The position numbers and the translations under genes are program-made. From Massilia atriviolacea (GTDB lineage Bacteria; Pseudomonadota; Gammaproteobacteria; Burkholderiales; Burkholderiaceae_D), in NCBI RefSeq assembly GCF_003953935.1, contig NZ_RXLQ01000007.1:222110-286109 (forward strand): DNA of 64,000 nt. The letters are read 5' to 3'. The notes beneath the pieces are model-generated. The model ran no database searches. It was given only the letters and a program-made list of their open reading frames with translations, and was not told where the DNA came from. Below, one piece after another: positions 33,255 to 41,749 of the stretch. Positions within the stretch are counted from its first letter, which is position 1. Each line of letters starts with the position of its first letter.

Positions 33255-34976
33255 TCAACGGGCGATTTTACCGGCGCGCCGGCGCTGTTCCGGGTCGATG
33301 TCGAGGTAGCGCCAGGTGGTGAATTCGACCGGGTGGCGCTTGTAGTTTTTTAACCACGGGTGTTGCAGGTCGGCAGACAGCGGGTGGCTCAGCGGTACCC
33401 AGGGGTTATAGGCGTGGATCAATTGATTCATTTCGCCGTAGAGTTTCTGGCGCGCGGGCGAGTCGCCCAGCAGGCGCGCCTGTTCGTAGCGCTCGTTGTA
33501 AGCGGGCAAATTAAAGCGCGCGTAGTTGGCGCGGCCGCGGTTGGCGCCGTACAGGAGCTGATAAAAATTGTCGCCATCGGGAAAATCGGCGATCCAGTTG
33601 CTCTCGAACATTTGCACCTTGCCCAGGCGCGAGGCCTTGATGATGTCGGTCTTCTTGTCGGTCCGGAACACCACGCGCAGGCCGATGGCGTTCAGGTTCT
33701 TGCGCCACAGTTCGTCGCGCAGGCGACCGCCGACGGTCGCTTCGCTGTGCATGGTCAGGGTCAGCGGCTTGCCGTCCGGGGCGCGCCGGAATCCGTCCGG
33801 ATCGCGCTGGCGGTAGCCGAAGCGCTCCAGCAGCGCCTGCGCCAGCGCCTTGTTATAGGGCACCGGGGTGCGGTAAGCCGGGTCGTAGCCGAGCACGTTC
33901 GGCGGCAGCGGCGACTCGGCGCGCAGGGCGAAGCCTTTCTTGAGCAGGCCGATATCTTCGGCACTGTCGTAGCTGAGCGCAATGGCGCGGCGCAGGGCCA
34001 CCTTGTCCTTGCCGTAGCCGCCCAGCACGGGGTCTTCCATGTTCATCCACATATAATACGTCTGCAGGACCGGGAAGCGGGTCAGGACGATGCCGCGCGC
34101 GGCCAGCGCGGGTTTCAGCCGGCCGTCCTGGATCACCATATCGGTCAGCGATTCTGGCACCTGCTCCAGGTAATCGTATTCGCCGCTCAAAAAGCCCAGC
34201 ATGCGCCCCTGGAATTCCTCGGCGATGCGCACCTCGACCTTGTCCAGCAGCGGCAGGCGCCGTCCGTGCCGGGTGAGGCCCCAGTCGCGGTTGGCCAGCA
34301 GCACGATCTTGTCGCTGCGCTTCCATTCCCCCAGGCGAAACGGGCCGCTGCCGACCGGATGGTTGCCGGCCTGGCCCGGATAGGCCTCGATCGCTTCGCG
34401 CGCCACCACGCCAGAGGCCGGCATCGCCAGGTAGAACAGGAAGTTCCTGTCGGGCGCTGCCAGGGTAAGGCGCAGGGTGTGGCGCTCGGGCGCTTGCAGG
34501 CCGGCAATCTCGGTGGACTGGCTGAAAGCCCCCTTGAGCGCGGCATCGCCCTTGAGCTTGCCGTCGAACAGGAACAGCCACGGCGATTTGAGGGCCGGGT
34601 CGTACAGGCGCTTGAGGCTGTAAACATAGTCGGCGGCGGTGACTTCGCGGCGCTGGCCACGGAAGGCCGGGTCGGGGCTGAACAGCATGCCGGGACGCAG
34701 GCGGAAGGTGTACACCAGGCCGTCGGCGCTGACCTCCGGCAGCGCCATGGCGGCGTTGGCGCGCAAGGCGACCGGACGGGCGTCGACGTCGTAGCGCAGC
34801 AGCGGGTCGAACAGGTTTTCCAGCAGGCTCAGGGTGGCGATGTCGGACGCCACCGCCGGATCCAGCCCGGTTTCGCTGGTGGTCAGGAAAGTGTGCAGGA
34901 CTTTCTCCGCCGCAAACGCCGGCGCGGCGAGCAGCAGGGCAACAACGCTGATAACAAGAGAGCGGCGAATCGTCAT
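33255..34976 (-). CDS. Family 5 extracellular solute-binding protein (oligopeptide type), no permease nearby
   Basis: 573 residues with a signal peptide ([22 protein letters not shown]). SBP family 5 features: LHTFLTTSETGLDPAVASD, LVYTFRLRPGMLFSPD, GSGPFRLGEWKRSDKIVL, YYMWMNMEDP and WIADFPDGDNFYQLLYG. These proteins bind peptides, sugars or murein peptides for an ABC transporter, but no transporter genes are in the neighbourhood. GAGGA precedes the ATG at 34976. It is upstream of the TonB-dependent receptor on the same strand (172-base gap) and divergent from the SpmAB gene. Confidence 0.9.
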   Translation of the reverse strand: MTIRRSLVISVVALLLAAPAFAAEKVLHTFLTTSETGLDPAVASDIATLSLLENLFDPLLRYDVDARPVALRANAAMALPEVSADGLVYTFRLRPGMLFSPDPAFRGQRREVTAADYVYSLKRLYDPALKSPWLFLFDGKLKGDAALKGAFSQSTEIAGLQAPERHTLRLTLAAPDRNFLFYLAMPASGVVAREAIEAYPGQAGNHPVGSGPFRLGEWKRSDKIVLLANRDWGLTRHGRRLPLLDKVEVRIAEEFQGRMLGFLSGEYDYLEQVPESLTDMVIQDGRLKPALAARGIVLTRFPVLQTYYMWMNMEDPVLGGYGKDKVALRRAIALSYDSAEDIGLLKKGFALRAESPLPPNVLGYDPAYRTPVPYNKALAQALLERFGYRQRDPDGFRRAPDGKPLTLTMHSEATVGGRLRDELWRKNLNAIGLRVVFRTDKKTDIIKASRLGKVQMFESNWIADFPDGDNFYQLLYGANRGRANYARFNLPAYNERYEQARLLGDSPARQKLYGEMNQLIHAYNPWVPLSHPLSADLQHPWLKNYKRHPVEFTTWRYLDIDPEQRRRAGKIAR

Positions 34977-35127
34977 GGCAAGTCCTCGTGGTCCGGTGCG
35001 TATGATAGGCCACGGCGATGCCTGCGGGTTTTTTACATAGTCAGGGTGCATGGTTTCATTAATTCGCGGTAACCTGCGCCTATACTCTCGCTGCAACATC
35101 GGCTCCCTAACGCGAAACGAATACGAT

Positions 35128-36366
35128 ATGGCATTAAATTACATCTGGTCCGGCTTTTTCCTGGTCGGCTTCCTGGCGGCCCTGGCGCAGTGGCTGTTCC
35201 TCGGCGATACCGAGATTTTCAAGAAGATCGTCGACGGTACCTTCGAATCGGCCAAGATGGGCGTGATGGATATTGCCCTGCCGCTGGCCGGGGTGATGAC
35301 CTTGTGGCTCGGCATCATGAACATCGGCGAAAAGGCCGGCGCCATCGGCTGGCTGGCCAGGGTGATCGCGCCCTTCTTCTCGCGGATTTTCCCGGAAGTG
35401 CCGAAAGACCACCCGGCCACCGGCCACATGGTGATGAATTTTTCCGCCAACCTGCTCGGACTCGACAACGCCGCCACGCCCTTCGGCCTGAAGGCCATGG
35501 AAAGCTTGCAAACGCTTAACCCCGACAAGGATACGGCCAGCAACGCGCAGATCATGTTCCTGGTGCTGCATACCTCGGGGCTGACCCTGATTCCCCTGGC
35601 CATCATGGCCCAGCGCGCCATTCTCGGCGCCAAGGATCCGTCCGACATCTTTATTCCCTGCATGATCGCGACCTATGTGGCGACCCTGACCGGCATCATC
35701 GTGGTGTCGATCAAGCAGCGCATCAACCTGCTCAACCGCGTCGTGATCGGCTGGCTGGGCGGGATGACGGCCGCCATCTGCGCGCTGATCTTCTTTTTCA
35801 CCAATTTCCTGACCAAGCCCGAGATCGAACTGGTGTCGCGCGTGTCGAGCAACCTGATCCTGTTCTCGATCATCATCGTCTTCATCCTCGGCGCCATGCG
35901 CAAGCAGGTCAATGTGTACGAAGCCTTCATCGAAGGCGCCAAGGGCGGCATCCAGACCTCGCTGACCATCATTCCCTACCTGGTGGGGATGCTGGTGGCG
36001 ATCAGCGTGATCCGCAATTCTGGCGTGCTCGGCTTTGTGGTGCGGGGGCTGGAATGGATTTTCATCAGCCTCGGCATGCCCACCGAATTCACCCCGGCGC
36101 TGCCGACCGCGCTGATGAAGCCGCTGTCGGGCAGCGGCTCCAAGGCCATGATGATCGACGCCATGACCACCTACGGCGTCGATTCCTTCGTCGGACGGCT
36201 GGCCTGCATCTTCCAGGGCTCGGCCGATACGACCTTCTACATCGTGGCGCTGTACTTCGGCTCGGTGGGCATCCGCAAGACGCGCTATGCGATTTCGTGC
36301 GGCCTGATCGCCGATTTTGCCGGCATCGTCACGGCGATCTGCGTCGCTTACCTGTTCTTCGGTTAA
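35128..36366 (+). CDS. SpmA-SpmB fusion, nucleoside-recognition (Gate) domain membrane protein
   Basis: 412 residues with about ten hydrophobic segments. Two Gate domains are in tandem: an SpmA-like half (GVMDIALPLAGVMTLWLGIMNIGEKAG, NFSANLLGLDNAATPFGLKAM) and an SpmB-like half (EAFIEGAKGGIQTSLTIIPYLVGMLVAI, ALMKPLSGSGSKAMMIDAM, CIFQGSADTTFYIVALYFGSVGI). In Bacillus, spmA and spmB are separate genes linked to spore peptidoglycan and dehydration. The ATG at 35128 fits the first membrane helix. It ends two bases before the dacB-type gene, so the pair is an operon. The transported molecule is unknown. Confidence 0.85.
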   Translation: MALNYIWSGFFLVGFLAALAQWLFLGDTEIFKKIVDGTFESAKMGVMDIALPLAGVMTLWLGIMNIGEKAGAIGWLARVIAPFFSRIFPEVPKDHPATGHMVMNFSANLLGLDNAATPFGLKAMESLQTLNPDKDTASNAQIMFLVLHTSGLTLIPLAIMAQRAILGAKDPSDIFIPCMIATYVATLTGIIVVSIKQRINLLNRVVIGWLGGMTAAICALIFFFTNFLTKPEIELVSRVSSNLILFSIIIVFILGAMRKQVNVYEAFIEGAKGGIQTSLTIIPYLVGMLVAISVIRNSGVLGFVVRGLEWIFISLGMPTEFTPALPTALMKPLSGSGSKAMMIDAMTTYGVDSFVGRLACIFQGSADTTFYIVALYFGSVGIRKTRYAISCGLIADFAGIVTAICVAYLFFG

Positions 36367-36368
36367 TC

Positions 36369-37874
36369 ATGAACATCACCATGCTGCGTCCGCTCGCGCT
36401 TGCCGTCCTGCTGGCTGTATCGCAGGCGGCCAGCGCCCAGTTGCCGGCGCCGGTCAGCCAGTTGCTGTTCGACGCCAATATTCCCGAAGACGCCATGAGC
36501 GCGCTGGTGCTGCGCGGCGACACGGCGCTGCTGTCGCACCAGGCGGAGCGTCAACTCAATCCGGCCTCGACCATGAAACTGGTGACCACGATCGTCGCGC
36601 TCGACCAGCTCGGGCCGGCGTTTCGCGGCCGCACCGAACTGCGCAGCGGCGCCAGCGTGAGCGGCGACGTGCTGCGCGGCGACCTGGTGCTGCGTGGCGG
36701 GGCCGATGCCGATTTCAGCGGCGAGGTGCTGGAACGCATGCTGCAATCCTTGCGCAACCAGGGCATCCGCAAGATCGACGGGCGCCTGGTGCTGGACCGC
36801 CAGCTGTTCAACCCGGCCCGGCCCGATATCGGCGCGCCGCAGTTCGACGAATCGCCCGAGGCCTACACCAACGTCATTCCCGACGCCTTGATGGTCAACA
36901 AGAACATGCTGGAACTCGACCTGCGCTCGGGCTCCGGCACCCTGGCGGCGGTGGCGTATCCGGTGCTCGACGGGGTGACGGTGAGCTCGGCCATGACCCT
37001 GGTCGACGCCGACTGCGGCAGCTGGGCCAACGGCTGGAAGCAGCCGGACGTGCTGCGCGACAAGCTCGGCAAGATCACGGTCGTGCTCAAAGGCAGTTTT
37101 CCGAAATATTGCGCGAAGACCTACCGGATCAACGTGCTCGACCGCCAGGATTACCTGGACCGCCTGTTCCGCGCCACCTGGCATCGGCTGGGCGGGGTGC
37201 TGGTGGGCGATACGGTCGAGGCGGCCGGCCCGCCGGCCACGCGCCTGCTGGCCGAGCACGTGTCGCGCAGCCTGCCCGACATCGTGCGCGACTTCAACAA
37301 GAGTTCCGACAACACCCTGGCGCGCACGGTGTTCCTGACCCTGGGCAGCCTGGAAGCCGATCCGCTGGCGGGCAGCCGCGCGCTGGCGGCCGTTCCCGGC
37401 GAAACCACCGTGGCGCGCGCCGAGCGCACGGTGCGCGACTGGATGCGCGCGCGCGGCATCGACGATACCGGGCTGGTGCTGGAAAATGGCTCGGGCCTGT
37501 CGCGCATCGAACGCATCAGCGCGGTGCAGATGGGCGGGGTGCTGCAAGCGGGACTGCGCAGCAACTGGTCGCCGGAATTCGTCAGCAGCCTGCCGATCGC
37601 AGCGGTGGACGGCACCCTGCGCCGGCGCCTGGCCGACAGTCCCGCAGCCCAGCGCGCGCGCCTGAAAACCGGCACCTTGCGCAATGTGGTGGCGGTGGCC
37701 GGTTACGTGCGCGATGCCGGCGGACAGCAATGCGTGGTGGTGGCCATGATCAACAGCGAGTTGATCGGCAACGGCAAGGGCCGCGCCGTGCTCGATGCGC
37801 TGGTCGATTGGGTGGCGCGGTCGGGGGCGGCGCATGGAGGTGAAGGAGCTGGAACAATCGCACCGATACGCTAA
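36369..37874 (+). CDS. dacB: D-alanyl-D-alanine carboxypeptidase/endopeptidase, PBP4 (S13) type
   Basis: 501 residues with a signal peptide (LALAVLLAVSQAASA). All three penicillin-binding motifs are present: S-x-x-K as STMK (Ser67-Lys70), S-x-N as SDN in FNKSSDNTLAR, and KTG in RLKTGTLRNVVAVAGY. The large insertion between the first two motifs marks the S13 class. It trims periplasmic murein pentapeptides and cross-links. It starts two bases after the SpmAB stop. Its last residues (GTIAPIR) are encoded by the first unit of the 20-bp-periodic repeat at 37855, so the native C-terminus may have been altered. Confidence 0.93.
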   Translation: MNITMLRPLALAVLLAVSQAASAQLPAPVSQLLFDANIPEDAMSALVLRGDTALLSHQAERQLNPASTMKLVTTIVALDQLGPAFRGRTELRSGASVSGDVLRGDLVLRGGADADFSGEVLERMLQSLRNQGIRKIDGRLVLDRQLFNPARPDIGAPQFDESPEAYTNVIPDALMVNKNMLELDLRSGSGTLAAVAYPVLDGVTVSSAMTLVDADCGSWANGWKQPDVLRDKLGKITVVLKGSFPKYCAKTYRINVLDRQDYLDRLFRATWHRLGGVLVGDTVEAAGPPATRLLAEHVSRSLPDIVRDFNKSSDNTLARTVFLTLGSLEADPLAGSRALAAVPGETTVARAERTVRDWMRARGIDDTGLVLENGSGLSRIERISAVQMGGVLQAGLRSNWSPEFVSSLPIAAVDGTLRRRLADSPAAQRARLKTGTLRNVVAVAGYVRDAGGQQCVVVAMINSELIGNGKGRAVLDALVDWVARSGAAHGGEGAGTIAPIR

Positions 37875-37970
37875 AGTGCACCGATACGCCGGAAAAGTGC
37901 ACCGATTCTCCAGGAATTGAGCCTGTACGCGCTGGTTTGAGCCGATTCTTTATCCATTGAGCCGATACTG
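37855..37970. repeat. Six short repeats at about 20-bp spacing, possible IS21-type end remnant
   Basis: Related units GCACCGATAC, GCACCGATAC, GCACCGATTC, GCCTGTACG, GCCGATTC and GCCGATAC start near 37860, 37879, 37900, 37921, 37941 and 37961. The first three are preceded by AAGT or similar, the last three by (A/T)TTGA. Multiple short repeats at about 20-bp spacing are a feature of IS21-family ends. No transposase gene is present, so this would be a relic. Identification is tentative. Confidence 0.5.
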
Positions 37971-38004
37971 GCCGGATCTTTCCATACGTTGAAGGCGCGG
38001 GGGT

Positions 38005-38406
38005 TCAGTGCTCGGTGCCGGCGTAAATCCACATCGGCGCGGTGCGGCCGGCGCGCGTGAATCCCAGCGATTCGTAGAAGGCGATGGCGTCGCCGTCGGC
38101 CGTCAGCATCTGCTGGTGGAAACCGGCGTAACGCGCGCACAGGGCCTGCATCATCAGGCGCCCGATGCCCTTGCGCTGGTGCGCCGGGTCGACCAGGAAA
38201 TGCGGATAGTAGACCACCAGGTGGCCGTCCGAAATAGCGTTGCCGATGCCGACCAGCACGCCGTCCTCGCGCGCCGTGACCAGGCTGTGCGAGTTGCGCA
38301 GCGCCGCCATCAGCTGCCCGGGCTTGTCTGCCGACGACCATGCGTTGGCGCGGTACAGGGCGATGACTTCGGCTTCGTCGATCTGGTCGTTCAGGCTGAT
38401 GTTCAT
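38005..38406 (-). CDS. GNAT family N-acetyltransferase
   Basis: 133 residues from the ATG at 38406 (MNISLNDQIDEAEVIALYRANAW). The acetyl-CoA loop is seen in VDPAHQRKGIGRLMMQAL and the domain closes with FYESLGFTRAGRTAPMWIY. This compact form resembles the single-domain aminoglycoside-like or YjcF-like acetyltransferases of unknown substrate. A longer open frame to 38541 is not supported by a start site. It is on the same strand as the murein gene cluster, 71 bases after the VanX-like gene. Confidence 0.85.
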   Translation of the reverse strand: MNISLNDQIDEAEVIALYRANAWSSADKPGQLMAALRNSHSLVTAREDGVLVGIGNAISDGHLVVYYPHFLVDPAHQRKGIGRLMMQALCARYAGFHQQMLTADGDAIAFYESLGFTRAGRTAPMWIYAGTEH

Positions 38407-38477
38407 GGAGAAGGGCGGCGGCTGTTGTTGGGAGTTCTTTATGGTAACAGTCAGCGCGGCAATGCGCTGGCGGCCCC

Positions 38478-39089
38478 TTACAGCACCCGCTGGAACGTCT
38501 GCCGGACCCAGTCGCGGTCGCCGCAATCGAAGTGCCACCATTCGCTGGCGATGCCGACAAAGCCGGCCTGCGCCATCGCGGCGCGCAGCAGTTGCCGGTT
38601 TTCCACCTGCAAGGCCGTCAGCTCGCCGCGCGCCAGCAGCAGTTCTTCGCGCGCCGGATGCGAACGCTCGCTCATGTCGTCGAAGCCGGTGCCCATGTCG
38701 AGTTCGCGCCCCTGTTCATCGAGAAGGGTGATGTCGAGCGCCATGCCGAAGGAGTGGATCGACCCGCGCTCGGGGGGCGCGAGGTACATGCGCAGGCCGG
38801 TGCCGTCGAGCGCGTCCCACAGCGCTTCCTGCACCCGCTGCGGACGCAAGGCATCGAGAACCAGCGCGCGGCAGCCGGGCCGCTCGCGCGCCAGCCAGGC
38901 CACCACCCGCGCCAGCGCAGCGGCGGCATCGACGTGCAGCCAGGCGCAGTCGAACGGCGAATACAGGTCGCGCCCGGTGAAGTTATCCGTGCCCGCGTAG
39001 CGCAGGTCGACCGCGATCCCGCCGATGCCGGACAGATGGCGGAATGCGGCGCATTGGCCGACCTGTTCGATGGGCAAGCCGTCGATCAT
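38478..39089 (-). CDS. D-alanyl-D-alanine dipeptidase, M15 (VanX/DdpX) family
   Basis: 203 residues, no signal peptide, so probably cytoplasmic. Zinc and catalytic residues fit VanX: His112 and Asp119 in SIHSFGMALD, Glu183 and His186 in EWWHFD, and Arg82 in LDALRPQRVQ. It would hydrolyse D-Ala-D-Ala released in murein turnover to two D-alanines. ATGA overlap with the LysR gene stop shows translational coupling. Vancomycin-resistance genes vanH/vanA are absent, so a catabolic role (as proposed for E. coli DdpX) is more likely than resistance. Confidence 0.9.
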   Translation of the reverse strand: MIDGLPIEQVGQCAAFRHLSGIGGIAVDLRYAGTDNFTGRDLYSPFDCAWLHVDAAAALARVVAWLARERPGCRALVLDALRPQRVQEALWDALDGTGLRMYLAPPERGSIHSFGMALDITLLDEQGRELDMGTGFDDMSERSHPAREELLLARGELTALQVENRQLLRAAMAQAGFVGIASEWWHFDCGDRDWVRQTFQRVL

Positions 39090-39994
39090 CGCCCCACCCC
39101 GCGCGCCAGGCATTGGCGCGCCGCCGCACCGATGCTGGCGACCAGCGCGCGGGCGCCGTGCGAGAGCGGCGCATTGCTGGCGGTCAGCAAGAACAACTGG
39201 ACGGGAATCGGCGGCGTCCAGGCGCGCCGCTGCACCCTGGCGTCCTGCGCCGAGGCCGCCGTGAAGGGATCGACCACCGCCATGCCGGCGCCGGCCTCGA
39301 CCAGCGAGCGGGCGATCTGGTAGGTCTGCACCACCGTGCGGAAGACCGGATGGACGCCCTGCGCTTCGCAGGCGGCCACCAGTTGCTCGCCGAGCGGGTC
39401 GTTGTCGGCGTGGCCGATCAGCTCGCCGCTCAGTTCCTGGGCCCCGACCGGCTGGCCGCAGGCATCCTCGCGCCAGCTTCCTGCCGGGGCGATGACGGTC
39501 ATCACGCCTTCGGCCAGCGCTTCGGCCACGATGCCGGGGTGGCGCGGGTCTTGCAGCGACAGCGCCAGGTCGGCTTCGCCCAGGCGCAGGGTCTGGACGA
39601 TCTCGCTGGTGTGGTGCGTGCCGAGCTCGCAGCGCGTGTGCGGGAAGTCCTTGCGCCACACCGTCATCGCCTGCGGCAATACGCTGACGGCAATCGTCGG
39701 CGTGGCCACCAGGCGGATGGTGTCGACCGCGCCGCCCTTGAGGCTGGCGGCAAGACGGCGCACGCCTTGCAGGTCGCGGTGCAGCTTTTCGGTTTCGGCG
39801 AACAGGCGGTGCGCCTCGGGCTTGGGGTAGAGCTTGCCGCGCACGCGCTCGAACAGGGGCATGCCGAGTTGCAGTTCGCAATGCTGCAAGACCTTGGTCA
39901 CGGCCGGCTGCGAAATGTGCAGCACCTGCGCCGCGCCGCTGATCGTGCCCACCTGCATGATGGCGTGGAAGACTTCGATGTGGCGCAGGCGCAT
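39086..39994 (-). CDS. LysR-family transcriptional regulator
   Basis: 302 residues. The N-terminal winged HTH is clear (RHIEVFHAIMQVGTISGAAQVLHISQPAVTKVLQHCE), followed by a linker helix and an effector domain (IRLVATPTIAVSVLPQAM ... LAEGVMTVIAPAG). This N-terminal pattern resembles regulators of amino acid or opine metabolism. It lies inside the murein-salvage run and overlaps the VanX-like gene by four bases, so it may sense a murein-derived amino acid or dipeptide. Confidence 0.9.
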   Translation of the reverse strand: MRLRHIEVFHAIMQVGTISGAAQVLHISQPAVTKVLQHCELQLGMPLFERVRGKLYPKPEAHRLFAETEKLHRDLQGVRRLAASLKGGAVDTIRLVATPTIAVSVLPQAMTVWRKDFPHTRCELGTHHTSEIVQTLRLGEADLALSLQDPRHPGIVAEALAEGVMTVIAPAGSWREDACGQPVGAQELSGELIGHADNDPLGEQLVAACEAQGVHPVFRTVVQTYQIARSLVEAGAGMAVVDPFTAASAQDARVQRRAWTPPIPVQLFLLTASNAPLSHGARALVASIGAAARQCLARGVGR

Positions 39995-40007
39995 GGTGCG
40001 ATCCCGT

Positions 40008-40802
40008 CTAGGCTGCCGGCTTCACGGCGGGCGTGGTGAGGGCGTCGAGCAGGGCCGCCGTCTCGGCGTCCGGCGCGCCGTCGATGGCGAGCGGGCGGTA
40101 TTTCATCTGGAAGGCGGCGATGACGTTGCGGGTCGCTTCGTCGAGCAGGCCGGTCTGCGGCACCGCGTAGCCGACCGTGGCCAGGCGCGCCTGGAACCAG
40201 GCGACGTCGGGCAGCATCAGGTCGTACACGGGGCGCGCGGCGGCCACTTTGGCGGCGTCGGGCCAGAGCACCAGGCCGTGCCGGGCCAGCTGGTCCCACG
40301 GGAACAGCGGGCCGGGGTCCTGCTTGCGCTGGGGGGCGATGTCGCTGTGGCCGAGGATGTTTTCGGGCGGGATGTTGTGGCGCTGGACGATGTCTTTCAG
40401 CAGCCCGACCAGGCGGTCGACCTGGGCTTGCGGGAAGGGATACCAGACGCGGCCGGTCGGCGATTCGGTGAAGCCGGGGTTGACGATTTCGATGCCGATC
40501 GAGCTGCCGTTGAGCAGGGTGTAGTTTTTCCAGTTCGATACACCGGCGTGGTTGGACTGGCGCGTTTCGTCGACCAGGCCGTAGACGATGGGAACGGCTT
40601 CGTCGGTCAGGAGGTAGTGGCTGCTGACGGTTTGCTCGGTCAGGACCTTGATCGATTGCGGCAGGTTGATCGCCGTGTAGTGCAGGATGACGAACTTGAC
40701 GCGGCTGCTCTGGCCCTTGGCCGAGTAAGTGCGGTCGATGGCGGGACCGGTGGCGCAGCCGGTGAGCAGGGCGATCAGGAGGGCGGCGAGCAGGGTTTTC
40801 AT
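40008..40802 (-). CDS. Lipoprotein N-acetylmuramoyl-L-alanine amidase (AmiD/AmpD family)
   Basis: 264 residues. A lipobox LTGC puts Cys16 at the mature N-terminus. The Amidase_2 domain has zinc ligands His41 (FVILHYTA), His152 (LGHSDIAP) and Asp162 (KQDPGP), with Glu105 in IGIEIVNPG and Lys160. A C-terminal peptidoglycan-binding module follows (VAWFQARLATVGYAV ... VIAAFQMKYRP). This matches E. coli AmiD, an outer-membrane lipoprotein that cuts the MurNAc-peptide bond, including in anhydro-muropeptides. It precedes the kinase gene product in the same cluster. Confidence 0.92.
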   Translation of the reverse strand: MKTLLAALLIALLTGCATGPAIDRTYSAKGQSSRVKFVILHYTAINLPQSIKVLTEQTVSSHYLLTDEAVPIVYGLVDETRQSNHAGVSNWKNYTLLNGSSIGIEIVNPGFTESPTGRVWYPFPQAQVDRLVGLLKDIVQRHNIPPENILGHSDIAPQRKQDPGPLFPWDQLARHGLVLWPDAAKVAAARPVYDLMLPDVAWFQARLATVGYAVPQTGLLDEATRNVIAAFQMKYRPLAIDGAPDAETAALLDALTTPAVKPAA

Positions 40803-40825
40803 CGGCGAGTAAGGGTAGTGGTGAG

Positions 40826-41749
40826 TTATCCTCCGTCGTTCCCGCAGGCGGGAACGACGAGGGTGGCGGCCAAGCGCGCCGCTGCATGATGAGCGCGGGC
40901 CGTCGTTTGCGTCAAGCTTAGCGCATCCGGCAATTCGGCGCGCATCGTGTTCACAATCAGGGGATGCAGCGTGGCGGCGCGTCCGGCCAGCACCACCGGC
41001 CGCGCACCGAAGCGCGCCGTCAGGGCGCGCGCCAGGCGCGCCAGTTCGCGGCCCGCTTGCGCAAGAATCGCGGCCGCCACCGGATCGGCCTCGGCACTGG
41101 CCGCGACCGCCAGCGCCAGCCGGCCGACCTCGCCGCGCTCCTGTCCATACATGAACTGGCGCGACAGGGTCCAGTCGTCGCCGCCGATCTGCGCGAACAC
41201 GGCCTGGGCCAGCGGCGAGGCGCGCCAGCGGCCCGGCTCCTCGTCCTCGTTGCGCCAGATGTGGCGCAGCGCCTCGCGCGCGATCCAGAAGCCGCCGCCG
41301 CCGTCGTCCAGGATCACGCCACGCCCGCCGGCGCGGTGAAGCACGCCGCCGGCGTCGATCCACGCGCCGATCGAGCCGGTCCCGGCATACACCAGGTAGC
41401 CCTCGCCCGGCGCGAAGCAGGCGAGATAGGCGATGTCGATATCGTTGCTGAGGAGCACCGATGCCTCCGGCAGCCCGAACGATTCGGCCAGCCACTGGCG
41501 CAACTGCGCGCCGTCGCCGCCGAAACCGGTCAGCCCGGCGCGCAGCGCCTGCGGCTTGCCATGGACGAGCACGGCGGCCGCCAGCGCGGCAAGACCGGCT
41601 TGTACCCTGGCGCGGCCCTCGTCGCTGCCCATCTGCAAGGCCGACAGTCCGCCCTGCTCGCCTTCGGCCAGGATCGTCCCGTCGGGCGCCGCCAGCGCCC
41701 AGCGCGTGCGGGTGCCGCCGGCGTCGATGCCGAGGCCGACCCGGCTCAT
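40826..41749 (-). CDS. BadF/BadG-type sugar kinase, probable MurNAc/GlcNAc kinase
   Basis: 307 residues of the actin-fold BadF/BadG/BcrA/BcrD ATPase family. The phosphate motif is GIDAGGTRTRWAL (7-19); LVYAGTGSIGAW and GRGVILDDGGGGFWIAREAL follow, and LAGRAATLHPLIV is the adenosine motif. Members of this group phosphorylate GlcNAc, and the clostridial MurK phosphorylates MurNAc. In a locus with murQ and no PTS permease, a MurNAc 6-kinase role is the best inference. The last ten residues (VVPACGNDGG) are encoded by a dispersed palindrome, so the original C-terminus has been replaced. ATGA overlap with the GHL10 gene. Confidence 0.85.
   Translation of the reverse strand: MSRVGLGIDAGGTRTRWALAAPDGTILAEGEQGGLSALQMGSDEGRARVQAGLAALAAAVLVHGKPQALRAGLTGFGGDGAQLRQWLAESFGLPEASVLLSNDIDIAYLACFAPGEGYLVYAGTGSIGAWIDAGGVLHRAGGRGVILDDGGGGFWIAREALRHIWRNEDEEPGRWRASPLAQAVFAQIGGDDWTLSRQFMYGQERGEVGRLALAVAASAEADPVAAAILAQAGRELARLARALTARFGARPVVLAGRAATLHPLIVNTMRAELPDALSLTQTTARAHHAAARLAATLVVPACGNDGG
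40834..40859. repeat. Dispersed perfect palindrome that encodes the end of the kinase
   Basis: CGTCGTTCCCGC, AG, GCGGGAACGACG. The same arms as the element at 13235. It overlaps the last codons of the kinase gene, whose stop codon lies just beyond it at 40826-40828. Confidence 0.9.

Noticed and set aside
35128..36366. Evidence of sporulation genes
   Set aside because: SpmA/B-type Gate proteins occur in many non-sporulating bacteria and no other sporulation gene is in the window.
38478..39089. Vancomycin-resistance operon around the VanX-like gene
   Set aside because: No vanH, vanA/B ligase or VanRS genes are near; a Gram-negative murein-salvage context explains the dipeptidase better.
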